Below, piece by piece: positions 17,949-27,361 of a DNA stretch of 64,000 nucleotides. Numbering within the stretch: the stretch's first letter is position 1; each line of letters starts with the position of its first letter. The DNA lies in the NCBI GenBank assembly GCA_964625855.1, contig CAZVFC010000046.1, positions 1 to 64,000 of the forward strand. Reading direction: 5' to 3'. This DNA comes from JAPLUA01 sp964625855 (lineage in GTDB: Bacteria > Verrucomicrobiota > Verrucomicrobiia > Limisphaerales > UBA8199). Under the pieces are notes generated by a model that was not told the origin of the DNA, made no database searches, and saw only the letters and a program-made list of their open reading frames with translations. The position numbers and the translations under genes were made by a program.

Positions 17949-20900
17949 CTATTCGCTCTTGATCCGGTAAAACTGCTGCGGATCAGAGCCCGGGGTGATG
18001 ACAAATGAACCCGGGGAACTGGTATTGGTCTTGACCCGCAGCCAGTTCACCAAGGGAGCCGTGACATTGTTGGTCTGGAGCAGGACGAACTGCGAACCGG
18101 TGCCACCCGAGTAGCTTAGGGTCAGATCACTGCCGGGGCCCGAGGCAATGCCGAAGCTGGTGACCGGCGTTGGCGTGGGGCCGACACCGGGCGTAAAGGT
18201 CAGCACGATGTTACCGGTGTCCGCCGAGGTCGTAAATGATCCGGCGGGATAGACGCCGTTCTCAAGCGTCGCGAAAGTGGAGGTGGCACCACCGAACCAG
18301 ATGATGGTCCAACTCCGCGTTGTCTGCCAGAACGGGTCGCTGCTGTCCGGCGCCGTCGCGGCGTCGGTGAAAAGGATCCTCAAGGTGGACGAACCGCCCA
18401 GGTTCAGGGAGCCACCCGCCAGGACGATCTGATCGAAGTCCGTGCCGGGCATGCCGTCCGTGTTGTCCTTCAACGCCGCGAGTTCCCAAACGTTGGTGCC
18501 GCCGGCACTGAGGTCCAATCCGTTAGCCAGGGTCAATGTGCCCACGCCGGTGCCCGCGACGATGCTGCCGCCGGCGTTGACCGTTACGGGGCCATTGATC
18601 ATGCCCGAACCTCCGAGCGTGCCACCGGAGTTCACGGTCACCACGCTTTCCGCCGCCAGTGAGCCGGGGCTGTTCACGAGCAACGTGCCGCTATCTACCG
18701 TCGTGGTGTTCGTGTAAAGGTTGACCCCGCTCAGGATCTGTGTGCCTGTGCCCGTCTTCACCAACGACACCCCGGAATATTTGCCGGAACCCGGCACCCC
18801 GGTATTCTTGATCGTTCCGCTAAACTCGGCGCTAGCGTCGTTAAAGCCCACATACAAGACGGCATTCAACGCCCCGCCCGGATCAGTCTTATCTACCGCG
18901 CCGCTGCCGAACAATCCATTGACTGAGATCGTTGCCCGGTCATAGATATCGAAAGTGCCCGAAGACTCGACGATCAGGTTTCCCTTGCCCGCACCGTAAG
19001 GCAAGGGATTGTTCTTGCCTGGTCTGAGCACACCGCCATTGATTGTGGTGTCACCGGTGTAGTCAAAGAAACCAGTGCCGGCAATCCCAATCTGCCACGT
19101 GCCCGCACCGATCTTGGTAACGGCGAGCGGAGCCGCACCGCCGTCGGTGATGGCCCCACAGAAGGTATAGGCGCCACTGCTGCTGGGGATGCTGACCGTT
19201 AGCTCCACCGCTGTGCTGGGGTGGTTGTTGCGGATGATGGCCGTGGCTGGGCTCGCAAAGCCGTTCTTGGTCACATTGGCCACCGTCAGGCTATTGCCGT
19301 TGAGCGAGAGGATTTTGGTGGTCGTGTCGTCGGGCATCGTGAGGACATTGACGCCAAGAGCGCCGGGGTTATTGACGATGATCTCACCGTGGTTAATGGT
19401 CACACCACCGTTGAAGGTGTTATTGCCGCCCAGTGCCAACGTACCCGCGCCAGCCTTGATCAGACCGAAGCCGGCACCGGAAATCTCACCGTCCACGGCA
19501 AGGGTGTTTGCAGCGACGGTGACCGTGCGGGTGGCTCCCAGCGTGACGGACCCGGCGCCGAGATTCAGGTCACTGGAGCCGGCAAAGGTGAAGTCACCAT
19601 TCCAGGCCTGGGGATAGCTATTCAGGGTCAGCGGGCTACCGCTGGTGTTATCCAACGTGCCGCCGCCGATAGTGAACATGCCGCTGGCATCGCCCAAAGC
19701 GGCTACGTTCTCGACGTTGAGCGTGCCCGCGAGCAGAGTGGTGCCGCCGGTGTGTGCATTGGCGACGTCCAGTGTGAGAGCACCGGGGCCGAGCTTACGC
19801 ACTTCCGCCGACCCACCGATGTGGCCCGAACCGGTCATCGTGTAGTTCCTGATCGAACCCGCAACGACACCCTGTGGCAAAACCTCGGTGTTCAACGTGA
19901 CGGTTGGGTTGCCCGTGGAAAGCGTGTCCCCGAACAAGGCAACATTTCCGTCCGCCCATGGGGTGGCACCGCCGATGTTCCAGCCAAGGGTGCCGACGGC
20001 CCAAGTGCCATCGCCGGTGCCCCACTCGAGGGCCGTGGCACCACCGGCGATATCCAGGTAAAGTTCGCCGCCGACGATGGAAAGGCTGGGAGTGCCGCCG
20101 CCGATGATGCCGGAGCCTCCCACGGTGACCGTGCCCACCGTTCCTGAGACCCCGCCGCTGCCGGATACGGATACAAGCTTGTAGTTACCGTTCCCCAGCG
20201 GACTGCCGTTCACGGTGACGGAGGTCGTGTTGCCATTCAGGATCAGATTGCCGGTGACTGTAAGCGTGGGCGTACCCAACACATAGGTGAGGGTCAAAGG
20301 CCCACCATTACCCAGTGACAAATCGCCCTTGATGGTGCCCGTCCCGCCGCTAACGTCCAGCGTCTGGCTGGCGCCAAGCGTGTACGGAGGAAAATCCACT
20401 TCGCCAACGTCGAGCGTTGCGCCAGCACCCAGCTTGATGCTGCCTGAGCCGGCAATCGAGCCGCCGAACCGCAATTTGAGAGTGCCGCCGCTGATTGTTG
20501 TCGCGCCGGTGTAAGTGTTGGCGTTGGTCAGAGTCTGAGTGCCGTTGCCGATCTTGGTTAAGGCAAGAGTGCGGCTGGTGCCGTTCTGAATGATGCCTCC
20601 AAACTCGCCGTCCGCATCCCCGGCACCAACCGTCAGTGTACTCGTGCCTGCGCCAGCAGTGGAATACACGTAGGGTGCATTGTAATAATTTGGATTGGCG
20701 ACGGGATCAAAGTCGCTGTTCAGGCCGTTGATGGTGGGACTGAAGGTGCTCAGGTCAAGTTTGGAAGTGTCGCCCGGATTGCCGACATTCGCCAGCAACA
20801 CGACGTTTCCGTAGCCGGGCCCGCTGGGGATCGCGCCAGCGACGTTCAACTTCAGTATGTTGCGGGAGATCTCGGTGTCGCCGGTATAGGTGTTGGCGGC

Positions 20901-21419
20901 ACCGAGCGACAAAACCCCGCTAGCAGTGTCAGGCCCCCTAAATCCGTTGGTTCCGGAAATCACGAGGTTGCATCGAAATCCATTCCCCCCTTGAACCGCC
21001 CTAATCTTAGGTTTGTTGACTCCATTGTCCATGGTCAGCACGCTGCTGTTCAAGGTTCTGAGAGTCCAGAGTTGGTTGCCACCGGTATCGCCGAACAGCA
21101 CCGTGCCAATCGTACGCACGGAGTCCAGGGTAACCGTCCGGTTAGCGGTGATGTTCATGTTGAAAGTGGCTGTATTTCCCGCTCCGTCTGCCACGGTGCC
21201 ACCTGACCACTTGTTCGTGTCGCTCCAAATGCCGTCTCCGTCGAAGCTCCAGGTGCCGCTTTGGGCACGCGCCGCGGGCGGAAACATCAGGGTCACTGCC
21301 CCCGCCAGGAGGCAGAGGGCAACAGGCACAGGCGGGATTCGCCGTTTGGAATATTGCGCGCGGAGCTGAGAACCTGGGGAACGCTTACCGCCGATCTTGA
21401 GTTGCATTATCGTTTTCAT
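17949..21419 (-). CDS. Autotransporter-associated beta-strand-repeat surface protein
   Basis: An 1156-residue exported protein. A basic N-terminus leads to a signal segment (VALCLLAGAVTLMFPPAARAQ). The body is built from repeats of the form N-x-Y-T-G-x-T-x-I-x-x-G-T-L, for example ANTYTGATTISGGTLKL, ANAHTGGTTLLAGTLNV and VNLYTNTTTVDSGTLLV. These mark autotransporter-associated beta-helix passenger domains. There is no C-terminal outer-membrane barrel and no PEP-CTERM. The last 60 residues instead form a small module ending DPQQFYRIKSE, similar in style to the end of the LamG protein at 41727. Likely a secreted adhesin or matrix protein; the export route is unknown. Confidence 0.85.
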   Translation of the reverse strand: MKTIMQLKIGGKRSPGSQLRAQYSKRRIPPVPVALCLLAGAVTLMFPPAARAQSGTWSFDGDGIWSDTNKWSGGTVADGAGNTATFNMNITANRTVTLDSVRTIGTVLFGDTGGNQLWTLRTLNSSVLTMDNGVNKPKIRAVQGGNGFRCNLVISGTNGFRGPDTASGVLSLGAANTYTGDTEISRNILKLNVAGAIPSGPGYGNVVLLANVGNPGDTSKLDLSTFSPTINGLNSDFDPVANPNYYNAPYVYSTAGAGTSTLTVGAGDADGEFGGIIQNGTSRTLALTKIGNGTQTLTNANTYTGATTISGGTLKLRFGGSIAGSGSIKLGAGATLDVGEVDFPPYTLGASQTLDVSGGTGTIKGDLSLGNGGPLTLTYVLGTPTLTVTGNLILNGNTTSVTVNGSPLGNGNYKLVSVSGSGGVSGTVGTVTVGGSGIIGGGTPSLSIVGGELYLDIAGGATALEWGTGDGTWAVGTLGWNIGGATPWADGNVALFGDTLSTGNPTVTLNTEVLPQGVVAGSIRNYTMTGSGHIGGSAEVRKLGPGALTLDVANAHTGGTTLLAGTLNVENVAALGDASGMFTIGGGTLDNTSGSPLTLNSYPQAWNGDFTFAGSSDLNLGAGSVTLGATRTVTVAANTLAVDGEISGAGFGLIKAGAGTLALGGNNTFNGGVTINHGEIIVNNPGALGVNVLTMPDDTTTKILSLNGNSLTVANVTKNGFASPATAIIRNNHPSTAVELTVSIPSSSGAYTFCGAITDGGAAPLAVTKIGAGTWQIGIAGTGFFDYTGDTTINGGVLRPGKNNPLPYGAGKGNLIVESSGTFDIYDRATISVNGLFGSGAVDKTDPGGALNAVLYVGFNDASAEFSGTIKNTGVPGSGKYSGVSLVKTGTGTQILSGVNLYTNTTTVDSGTLLVNSPGSLAAESVVTVNSGGTLGGSGMINGPVTVNAGGSIVAGTGVGTLTLANGLDLSAGGTNVWELAALKDNTDGMPGTDFDQIVLAGGSLNLGGSSTLRILFTDAATAPDSSDPFWQTTRSWTIIWFGGATSTFATLENGVYPAGSFTTSADTGNIVLTFTPGVGPTPTPVTSFGIASGPGSDLTLSYSGGTGSQFVLLQTNNVTAPLVNWLRVKTNTSSPGSFVITPGSDPQQFYRIKSE

Positions 21420-21807
21420 GAGTGCCTTGGATTATTGACTGTTAGTACCGCCGTCGGAAACCGTAGTAAATGATCGGCGCAGTTTACACCGCATCGCGGG
21501 CGCAAAACCAAGCTGGTCAGTGCAACCGGCCGCCGCACGTGCCAAGGTTTCCAACCGGCCATAAGTTTGTGATTTGATTCTACTGTGGCTCCACAACGCG
21601 GGTCATGCAAGCAAATCTGACATGTCTATCCGATAGACAGAGTCCGCCAGGAGGCGCATCGGATTCTCCTTGTGCCAGGTACGAGGAAAGCCTCCGCACG
21701 CGAAGTTCGGTCAAGATGACCGGCACGAGCATACGCGGCCTGACCAAGTGCATGCGGTGCCATCTCCCTTCCGGCCAAGGGGCTTGCCCGAACCATCGGA
21801 TGCGGTC
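21420..21807. other. Intergenic stretch, no gene seen
   Basis: About 390 bases upstream of the beta-strand-repeat gene and downstream of the SSS transporter gene. It should contain the promoter of the surface-protein gene. A small inverted repeat, tgtctatc-cgatagaca, is near 21621-21638. Nothing else was recognised. Confidence 0.5.
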
Positions 21808-23313
21808 TTAAGAAGTCTTCTCCGAGACGAGAGGACTCCGCACCGGCTGCCCGCCGACAGCGGAGGCTGGCTGCAGCCAGGAGATCAGCAGACTAGCCAG
21901 CCAACCCACGAAGACGGTGACGGCGCAGCCCACGACACCGTACCACAACCAAGAGGTCCTGGTGTAGAAGCAAACCGGGACGGCGACTACAACCCCGGCC
22001 AGCCAACCGGCAACGGCCCCCCACGCCGTAGCGCGCCGCACCAGCATTCCGAGCAGGAAGAGGCCGAGCAAGGGGCCGCCGACCAGCCCGATGGCCTTGT
22101 TGCTCGCCTCGATCAGCGCGCCCAGTTTGCTGACTCCAAACGCCAGCGCGATCACCAGCACTCCGTAAGCCACCGTGAGCAGCCGGGCGAGGCTGAGCTG
22201 CTGAGCCTCCAACAGGGGCCTGTGCGACAAACGCTGCCGGAAGTCCACCAGTGTGGCTGCGGTCAAAGCATTGAGGCCCGAAGACGTTGCCGACATGGTG
22301 CCCGAGTAAATGGCGGCGATCAAGAGGCCGGGCAAGCCGGCCGGCAGCTCCGTGACCACGAAGTAAGGGAGAATCTGATCAACCCGCGTGATGCGCCCCG
22401 CCGCCAACGGGTCGCCGTGCGCCTGGTAAAAGGCATAAAGCACCAGGCCGGTGAGGTAGAACACGATCATGACCGGAATGAGCAGCCAAAACTTCAGCCA
22501 CATCGCCCGCTGCGCCTCCTTGAGACTGGTGGCGGTCAGATACCTCTGAACAGAGACCTGGTCGGTCGCCAGTTGAACGAGGTTGATGACTGTGCCGCCC
22601 AGCAAGAGCCCCCACAGGGTTACTCGCACGGAGGGGTCCAAGCTCAGACTCAGATCGAGTTTGCCCCCTGCCCGGCCAATTTCATAGACGCCTGCCAGCC
22701 CGTCCGGAATGCGTGCGATCGCAACGCAGAGGATGATAATCTGGCCGCCGAACAGGACCACGAACTGGACGACGTCGGTCCAAATAACGGCCTTCATGCC
22801 ACCCAGCGTCGTGTAAAGCGTGGTCAGCGTGCCGGTGCAGATGATGCTGAACCAGAGCGGCAGGCCAGTGACCTGCTGCAAAGCCAGGGCGGGAGCGTAG
22901 GTAACCAGCGCCAGCCACAACAGGACGCGCAGGATGAACAAGGACGAGGCGAGCAACCGCACTGGCAGCGAAAAGCGTTCCTCAAGGTAATGGTAGGCCG
23001 TGTAAAATCGCGAATGGTAGAAGTGCGGGATGAACAGTCTGGTCGTGACCGGCGTGGCGATCACGAAGCTGAGCCCGAACAGCACGAACGTGAAGCGGTG
23101 CGCATAGACCTCGCTGGGCGCACCCAGATAGGTAATGCCCGAGAACAGGGCCGCCAATACCGATACCCCCACTAGCAGGAAACCCATGCTGCGCGAGGCC
23201 AGGAAGTAATCCTTGATCGTGCGCTGCTCTTTGACGAACAGCAACCCCACGGACACCGCGCCGACCAGGTACACAACGAAGATGCTGTAATCCAGCCAGG
23301 TAAACCGTGTCAC
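21808..23313 (-). CDS. Sodium:solute symporter (SSS family)
   Basis: A 501-residue inner-membrane Na+-coupled transporter with about 13 hydrophobic segments. YFLASRSMGFLLVGVSVLAALFS at the second helix and the GLLIAAIYSGTMSATSSGLNA segment near residue 330 are typical of SSS proteins, the latter carrying the sodium-site serines and threonines. The frame opens further upstream, but GTG 23313, one base beyond the TGA of the aldolase gene, gives an N-terminus (TRFTWLDYSIFVVYLVGAV) that fits the family and implies coupled translation. The substrate is probably a sugar, sugar acid or sialic acid, judged from the aldolase upstream. Confidence 0.88.
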   Translation of the reverse strand: MTRFTWLDYSIFVVYLVGAVSVGLLFVKEQRTIKDYFLASRSMGFLLVGVSVLAALFSGITYLGAPSEVYAHRFTFVLFGLSFVIATPVTTRLFIPHFYHSRFYTAYHYLEERFSLPVRLLASSLFILRVLLWLALVTYAPALALQQVTGLPLWFSIICTGTLTTLYTTLGGMKAVIWTDVVQFVVLFGGQIIILCVAIARIPDGLAGVYEIGRAGGKLDLSLSLDPSVRVTLWGLLLGGTVINLVQLATDQVSVQRYLTATSLKEAQRAMWLKFWLLIPVMIVFYLTGLVLYAFYQAHGDPLAAGRITRVDQILPYFVVTELPAGLPGLLIAAIYSGTMSATSSGLNALTAATLVDFRQRLSHRPLLEAQQLSLARLLTVAYGVLVIALAFGVSKLGALIEASNKAIGLVGGPLLGLFLLGMLVRRATAWGAVAGWLAGVVVAVPVCFYTRTSWLWYGVVGCAVTVFVGWLASLLISWLQPASAVGGQPVRSPLVSEKTS

Positions 23314-23314
23314 G

Positions 23315-24121
23315 TCAGCTTGCGCGTGTGGCTTTGAGCGTTGTAGGCGCAGCCGTACCCTCAAAAGCTGCGAGCTTCGCCTTGAAATACTCGCCCAGGC
23401 CGAGCACGTCCGCCCCGAGCGTGAACACACCGTAACCCTCCGCTTCCAACTCCCCCCGCGGTGCGATCAGGCCGGGCGCCATCGCGAACTTACCGTGCTT
23501 TCGCGCCGCGGCTCCTACCCGCTTTCGCGCCGCAACTACTTCGGGAGCAGTAATCTGTCCGGGCTTCCCGAGCAAGTGGCTGAAATCGCCCGGGCCAAAT
23601 AGCAGCATCTCGTACCCGGGAACAGCGGCAATGGCCTCGACATTCTCCAGCGCTTCGGGGGATTCAATTTGGAAGATGAGCAGCCGCTCGGAGTTGCTGT
23701 GCGCCATGTAGTCGGCGATTGGAATCTGGCAGTAGCGCCCGTCGGGGTTGCCGCCGTCCATAGCGCGCCGACCGAGCGGATGGAAACGGGTCATCTCCAC
23801 TATCTGCCGTGCCTCGTCGGCCGTTCTCACGTGCGGCACCATGATCGCCGTGGCGTCCGACTCGAACGGCTTGACGTAGTCGCTGTAGCTGCCCTTCTCC
23901 ACCCGCACGATCGTATCCACGTCGTAGAGCTTGGCCGCTCGAATCTGGTTTTCCAGGTTGAACCAGTCATTCGACACGTGCTCGTTGCAGATCCAGATCG
24001 AAGAAGCTCCCGCCAATCCACAGAGCTCCAGGATGCGCGGATCGCTCAAGTTCAGCTTAAAGCAGGTGGGCGTCTTCCCCGCACGCAGTTCGCGCAAAAT
24101 GCGACTTTGACGTAATACCAT
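23315..24121 (-). CDS. HpcH/HpaI-type aldolase
   Basis: A 268-residue class II, metal-dependent aldolase of the HpcH/HpaI (2-keto-3-deoxy sugar acid or 4-hydroxy-2-ketoacid) family. Visible are the metal-binding-like QIESPEALEN (about 165-175, family EtE/Q segment), MLLFGPGDFSHLLG (the ligand Asp) and MVPHVRTADEARQ. It opens an operon with the SSS symporter that follows one base after its stop. A role in cleaving a 2-keto-3-deoxy acid to pyruvate and an aldehyde is expected; the exact substrate is not visible. Confidence 0.88.
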   Translation of the reverse strand: MVLRQSRILRELRAGKTPTCFKLNLSDPRILELCGLAGASSIWICNEHVSNDWFNLENQIRAAKLYDVDTIVRVEKGSYSDYVKPFESDATAIMVPHVRTADEARQIVEMTRFHPLGRRAMDGGNPDGRYCQIPIADYMAHSNSERLLIFQIESPEALENVEAIAAVPGYEMLLFGPGDFSHLLGKPGQITAPEVVAARKRVGAAARKHGKFAMAPGLIAPRGELEAEGYGVFTLGADVLGLGEYFKAKLAAFEGTAAPTTLKATRAS

Positions 24122-24299
24122 GTCCCGAGGCTATCGGAACCGGGGCGCTTGAAAAGGACATTATAGCAAAGCTCACTTGTCTCATCGGTGGACATGGCGG
24201 AAGTCAGTCACGGACAGAATCCTCTGCTTGAGGTTGGGATTGGAATCCGCCAGACTATGAACCCTCAGCGGCTTGAATTGGCTGCTTGAGAAGCAACCT

Positions 24300-25106
24300 A
24301 TGACCATCCAGCAAATGTTTGATCTGACCGGCAAGGTAGCCGTGATTATCGGCGGGGCGCGTGATTTTGGCTTCTACATGGGCGACGTGCTGGCCGAGGC
24401 CGGCTGCGATCTGGTGCTCACCTCGCGCACCCTTTCCAGTGCTCAACAGACTGCCGAAAAGGTCCGCGCCAAGCATAAGCGGGATGTGCTGCCGCTGGCA
24501 CTGGACGTGACCCGGCAGCCGCAGGTCGTCGAAATGGCGCGGCAGGCCGCCGCGTGGAAAGGGCACATTGACATCCTGATCAATAACGCCGGCGGCACGC
24601 CGCCGGGTGAGGGCAAGGCGCGCTTGTTCGAGCGTGCTCCCGAGGACGCCGCCCAGTTGATTTCCATCAACCTGGTCGGTTCGCTTTACTGCTGCCAGGA
24701 AATTGGCCGTGTCATGGCGAAGCAAGGCCACGGGAAGATCATCAACGTTGCCTCCATCGCCGCCCTCGTTGGCCGGGACCGCCGGATGTACCAGCGCAAC
24801 GATATGCAAGGGCAGCCCATTGATTACGCCGCCGCCAAAGCGGGGGTCGTCGGCATGACCCGCGACCTGGCGGGGTACCTTTCACCGATGGGCGTGCATG
24901 TGAACTCCATTTCCCCCGGCGGCTTTGACCGCGGCAAGCTGCCCGCCGGCTTTGTCAAGGACTACAGCGACCGCACCCCGCTCGGCCGCATGGGCCGCGA
25001 TGAAACCGACCTGCGCGGCGCGATCCTCTTCCTGGCCTCACCCGCCTCGGATTACGTCACGGGCCATAACCTGGTGGTGGACGGCGGGTTCAGCATCTGG
25101 CAATGA
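24300..25106 (+). CDS. Short-chain dehydrogenase/reductase (sugar-type)
   Basis: A 268-residue NAD(P)-dependent SDR. The dinucleotide loop is the variant GGARDFGFYMG (about 14-24), followed by NNAGG (about 96). The catalytic triad is the Ser of NVASIAALVG with Tyr and Lys in DYAAAKAG. This arrangement resembles KduD/gluconate 5-dehydrogenase-like enzymes. ATG 24300 is preferred because the resulting N-terminus (MTIQQMFDLTGKVAVIIGG) matches the family. It ends in TGA directly abutting the TCA (reverse stop) of the convergent oxidoreductase. It probably takes part in the local sugar-acid pathway. Confidence 0.88.
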   Translation: MTIQQMFDLTGKVAVIIGGARDFGFYMGDVLAEAGCDLVLTSRTLSSAQQTAEKVRAKHKRDVLPLALDVTRQPQVVEMARQAAAWKGHIDILINNAGGTPPGEGKARLFERAPEDAAQLISINLVGSLYCCQEIGRVMAKQGHGKIINVASIAALVGRDRRMYQRNDMQGQPIDYAAAKAGVVGMTRDLAGYLSPMGVHVNSISPGGFDRGKLPAGFVKDYSDRTPLGRMGRDETDLRGAILFLASPASDYVTGHNLVVDGGFSIWQ

Positions 25107-26081
25107 TCAGCGCCTGAGCGGTGGCTCCAGTTCGGCGAGGACCTCGTCCACCTTCACCTCCTGCCCCTTGCGTTCACGACTGCGCAATCCGGCGATAATC
25201 ACCGCCATCAGTTCGATCGTCTCAAGCAGCGGGTAAGGGCGCTCACCGGTGCGGAGCATTTCCACAAACGCGCACAGTTGGTTGCGGAAGGCGGTGTAGG
25301 TGTCCCAGCAACTAACCGCCAGGTTGCCCTTGGTCCCGAACACGTGCAGCGCGCCGTAGCTGCCAACGGCGTCATAGATCACCGCGAGATTCACCTGCAC
25401 ACCGCTTTTGTGCGTGATGTACGCTATATCGGAGCCTGACCGACTCTCCGTGCGCACCGTCAGGAAGCCCGCCCCAAGCACCGGCCAGATTCCTTCCAGC
25501 GCGTGGATCGCATAGCGCTCCCAGGTCTTGCTTGTGCAGGTGGCGATCCAGCGCAACTCACCCAACTGCGCCTTCTGCCGCATGACCTGCTTGATCTCCG
25601 GCGCATAGCGCATGTTGCTGCTGGAGAGAAAGACCTTCCCCGCCTGGTGCCAGCGGATAAACTGGTTCAAGTCCGGCACATTGATCGCCAGCGGCTTGTC
25701 CACGAACATCGGCAGCCCGGCCTCGATGAATGGCCGCGCACGGCGCACGTGCTCGTGGCCGTCGTCTGTGCCAACGATCACTGCGTCCACTTGGCCGATC
25801 ACGTCCTCGGGCCGCGCCACGACGTTCTGTATCCGGCTGGCCGCCGCCACTTTCGGCGCATCTCCCGGATCGTCGGTCCAGACATGCGTGACGCGCGCGC
25901 CCGGAATCCGCATCGTGTTGAGCGGCACCTCAGCCAGGTATTGCGGAATCACCGGGAAAGGGCACTGGGCCATCTCCTTCGGGTTATAGCCGTTAACGAT
26001 AGCCGACCACGAATACGGATGCCCGTTGCCCTCGATCATTCCCAGCATCGCCAACCGAATTTCCGTCTTCTCAATCTTCAT
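25107..26081 (-). CDS. Gfo/Idh/MocA-family oxidoreductase
   Basis: A 324-residue NAD(P)-dependent sugar oxidoreductase. The N-terminal Rossmann part is slightly atypical (RLAMLGMIEGNGHPYSW instead of a clear GxGxxG), but VDAVIVGTDDGHEH and FVDKPLAINVPD (the EKP-like catalytic-lysine motif as DKP) are clear at about residues 98-130. This variant Rossmann loop is common in verrucomicrobial and planctomycete homologues. The gene follows the next oxidoreductase gene with a 67-base gap carrying a 9-base tandem tract. The substrate is unknown. Confidence 0.86.
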   Translation of the reverse strand: MKIEKTEIRLAMLGMIEGNGHPYSWSAIVNGYNPKEMAQCPFPVIPQYLAEVPLNTMRIPGARVTHVWTDDPGDAPKVAAASRIQNVVARPEDVIGQVDAVIVGTDDGHEHVRRARPFIEAGLPMFVDKPLAINVPDLNQFIRWHQAGKVFLSSSNMRYAPEIKQVMRQKAQLGELRWIATCTSKTWERYAIHALEGIWPVLGAGFLTVRTESRSGSDIAYITHKSGVQVNLAVIYDAVGSYGALHVFGTKGNLAVSCWDTYTAFRNQLCAFVEMLRTGERPYPLLETIELMAVIIAGLRSRERKGQEVKVDEVLAELEPPLRR

Positions 26082-26091
26082 TACATACCTC

Positions 26092-26127
26092 CATCCGACT
26101 CATGCAACCCAAGCAACTCATTTAAAC
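26092..26127. repeat. Degenerate 9-base tandem tract, word CATGCAACT
   Basis: Four consecutive 9-mers (catccgact, catgcaacc, caagcaact, catttaaac) in the gap between two oxidoreductase genes. A cleaner copy of the same tract is at 35457-35492. Confidence 0.6.
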
Positions 26128-26148
26128 CAGCTAGCGCATTCACGTCAG

Positions 26149-27156
26149 CTATCCCTTGCCCCGTCCGCCAATCTCCACCGGCTTCCCCGTCCGCCAGGAT
26201 TCCAGCGCGCCGAGACTGAACTTCAAGGTCTGCTCCGCCTCGTCGAGCGTGGCCAGGTCGGTTTCCGCGCCGGCCATGCCGTCGAGGAATGCGTTCGCCT
26301 GGGTGACAAACAGGTCATCCCGTTCCTTGACGGGGGCAGGGTGATACTCCCAGTCGGCAGCGCCATGCAGAAACATCCCCCACCGCTGCTCGTGCAGTTC
26401 CGCTTTGAGGCTGCCGCGCTCGCAGTGGACAAAGAACGTCGCCTCGTTCGGCGCCTGGAACTGGTTCAGCGCGTAGGTGGTGAGCACGTCGCCGTTGCGG
26501 GCCGCGGCGCACACGGTGTCCTCCACCGTTACGCCCTCCAGCGCCTGGTGGCCAGCCTCGCAGTAAACTCGCGTGCTCGGGCCCACCAGCCATTCGATGG
26601 CATTCACCAGGTGCGGCATCATGTCCTGGATGGCTCCCCCGCCCGTCTCGTGTCGCGTGTAATAAATCTGGCGATAGGCCGGGCGGAACGTCGGAAAATG
26701 CTGGCCCACTGCCGCCCCTGCCTGGAGAGCCCGTCCGAGCGTGCCTTTGAGCAGCACCTCGCGCATCGCTCTGATCCCCGGGTGGGCATGGTAAACGAAC
26801 GCCACCCGCACGAACTGTTTGCGCCGGGCAATCTCCTGTCGCAGTTCCTCCACCTCCCCCAGCGCGGTGCTCAACGGCTTCTCGATGAGCAGCGCCGCAC
26901 CCTGCCGATAACATTGGAGCGCGAGGCTGATGTGCAAGTTCGCCGGGACGCAAACGACCACGCTATCGAACCGCTCCGCCTTCAGCGCCGCAGCCACGTC
27001 CGGAAATCCGGCGACCTGGTATTGCTGGGTGATCTTCTGCAGCAGGGGCACATTGCTTTCACAGGCAAACATTTGCGCCCGTCCTGTCCGCTGGAAGCAG
27101 CGCAGGTGACGCTCCCCGATGCTCCCGCAGCCGATGACTAGAATCTTGGGTTTCAT
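26149..27156 (-). CDS. Gfo/Idh/MocA-family oxidoreductase
   Basis: A 335-residue NAD(P)-dependent oxidoreductase. ILVIGCGSIGERHLRCF (about 6-22) is the GxGxxG dinucleotide loop, VVVCVPANLHISLAL (about 70-85) and LLIEKPLSTALGEV (about 94-107) hold the conserved proline and the catalytic EKP lysine. The C-terminal alpha/beta substrate domain follows. ATG 27156 gives the canonical N-terminus MKPKILVIG. It heads a two-gene minus-strand operon with the next oxidoreductase. The exact sugar substrate is unknown. Confidence 0.9.
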   Translation of the reverse strand: MKPKILVIGCGSIGERHLRCFQRTGRAQMFACESNVPLLQKITQQYQVAGFPDVAAALKAERFDSVVVCVPANLHISLALQCYRQGAALLIEKPLSTALGEVEELRQEIARRKQFVRVAFVYHAHPGIRAMREVLLKGTLGRALQAGAAVGQHFPTFRPAYRQIYYTRHETGGGAIQDMMPHLVNAIEWLVGPSTRVYCEAGHQALEGVTVEDTVCAAARNGDVLTTYALNQFQAPNEATFFVHCERGSLKAELHEQRWGMFLHGAADWEYHPAPVKERDDLFVTQANAFLDGMAGAETDLATLDEAEQTLKFSLGALESWRTGKPVEIGGRGKG

Positions 27157-27361
27157 TCCCGCCAATTACAGCCTCCCACCACGTCTTTGGCAAGCTTCGG
27201 TAGGATCGCAGCAACGCGACGCCAGCCGGTGCATTTTCCCGCGCTCCGTGCTCCGGTTCGGAGTGGGGCAACCATGGCGCCAACGCTACCTTGGGCCGCT
27301 TGAGCCAAAGTCGTGCCAAGTTCTTGCTTGTGTTGCGATGAGCTGCGGCTACAATACGAAC

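Noticed and set aside
17949..21419. A classical type V autotransporter
   Set aside because: Repeats match passenger-type domains, but there is no C-terminal barrel and the protein ends in a small module.
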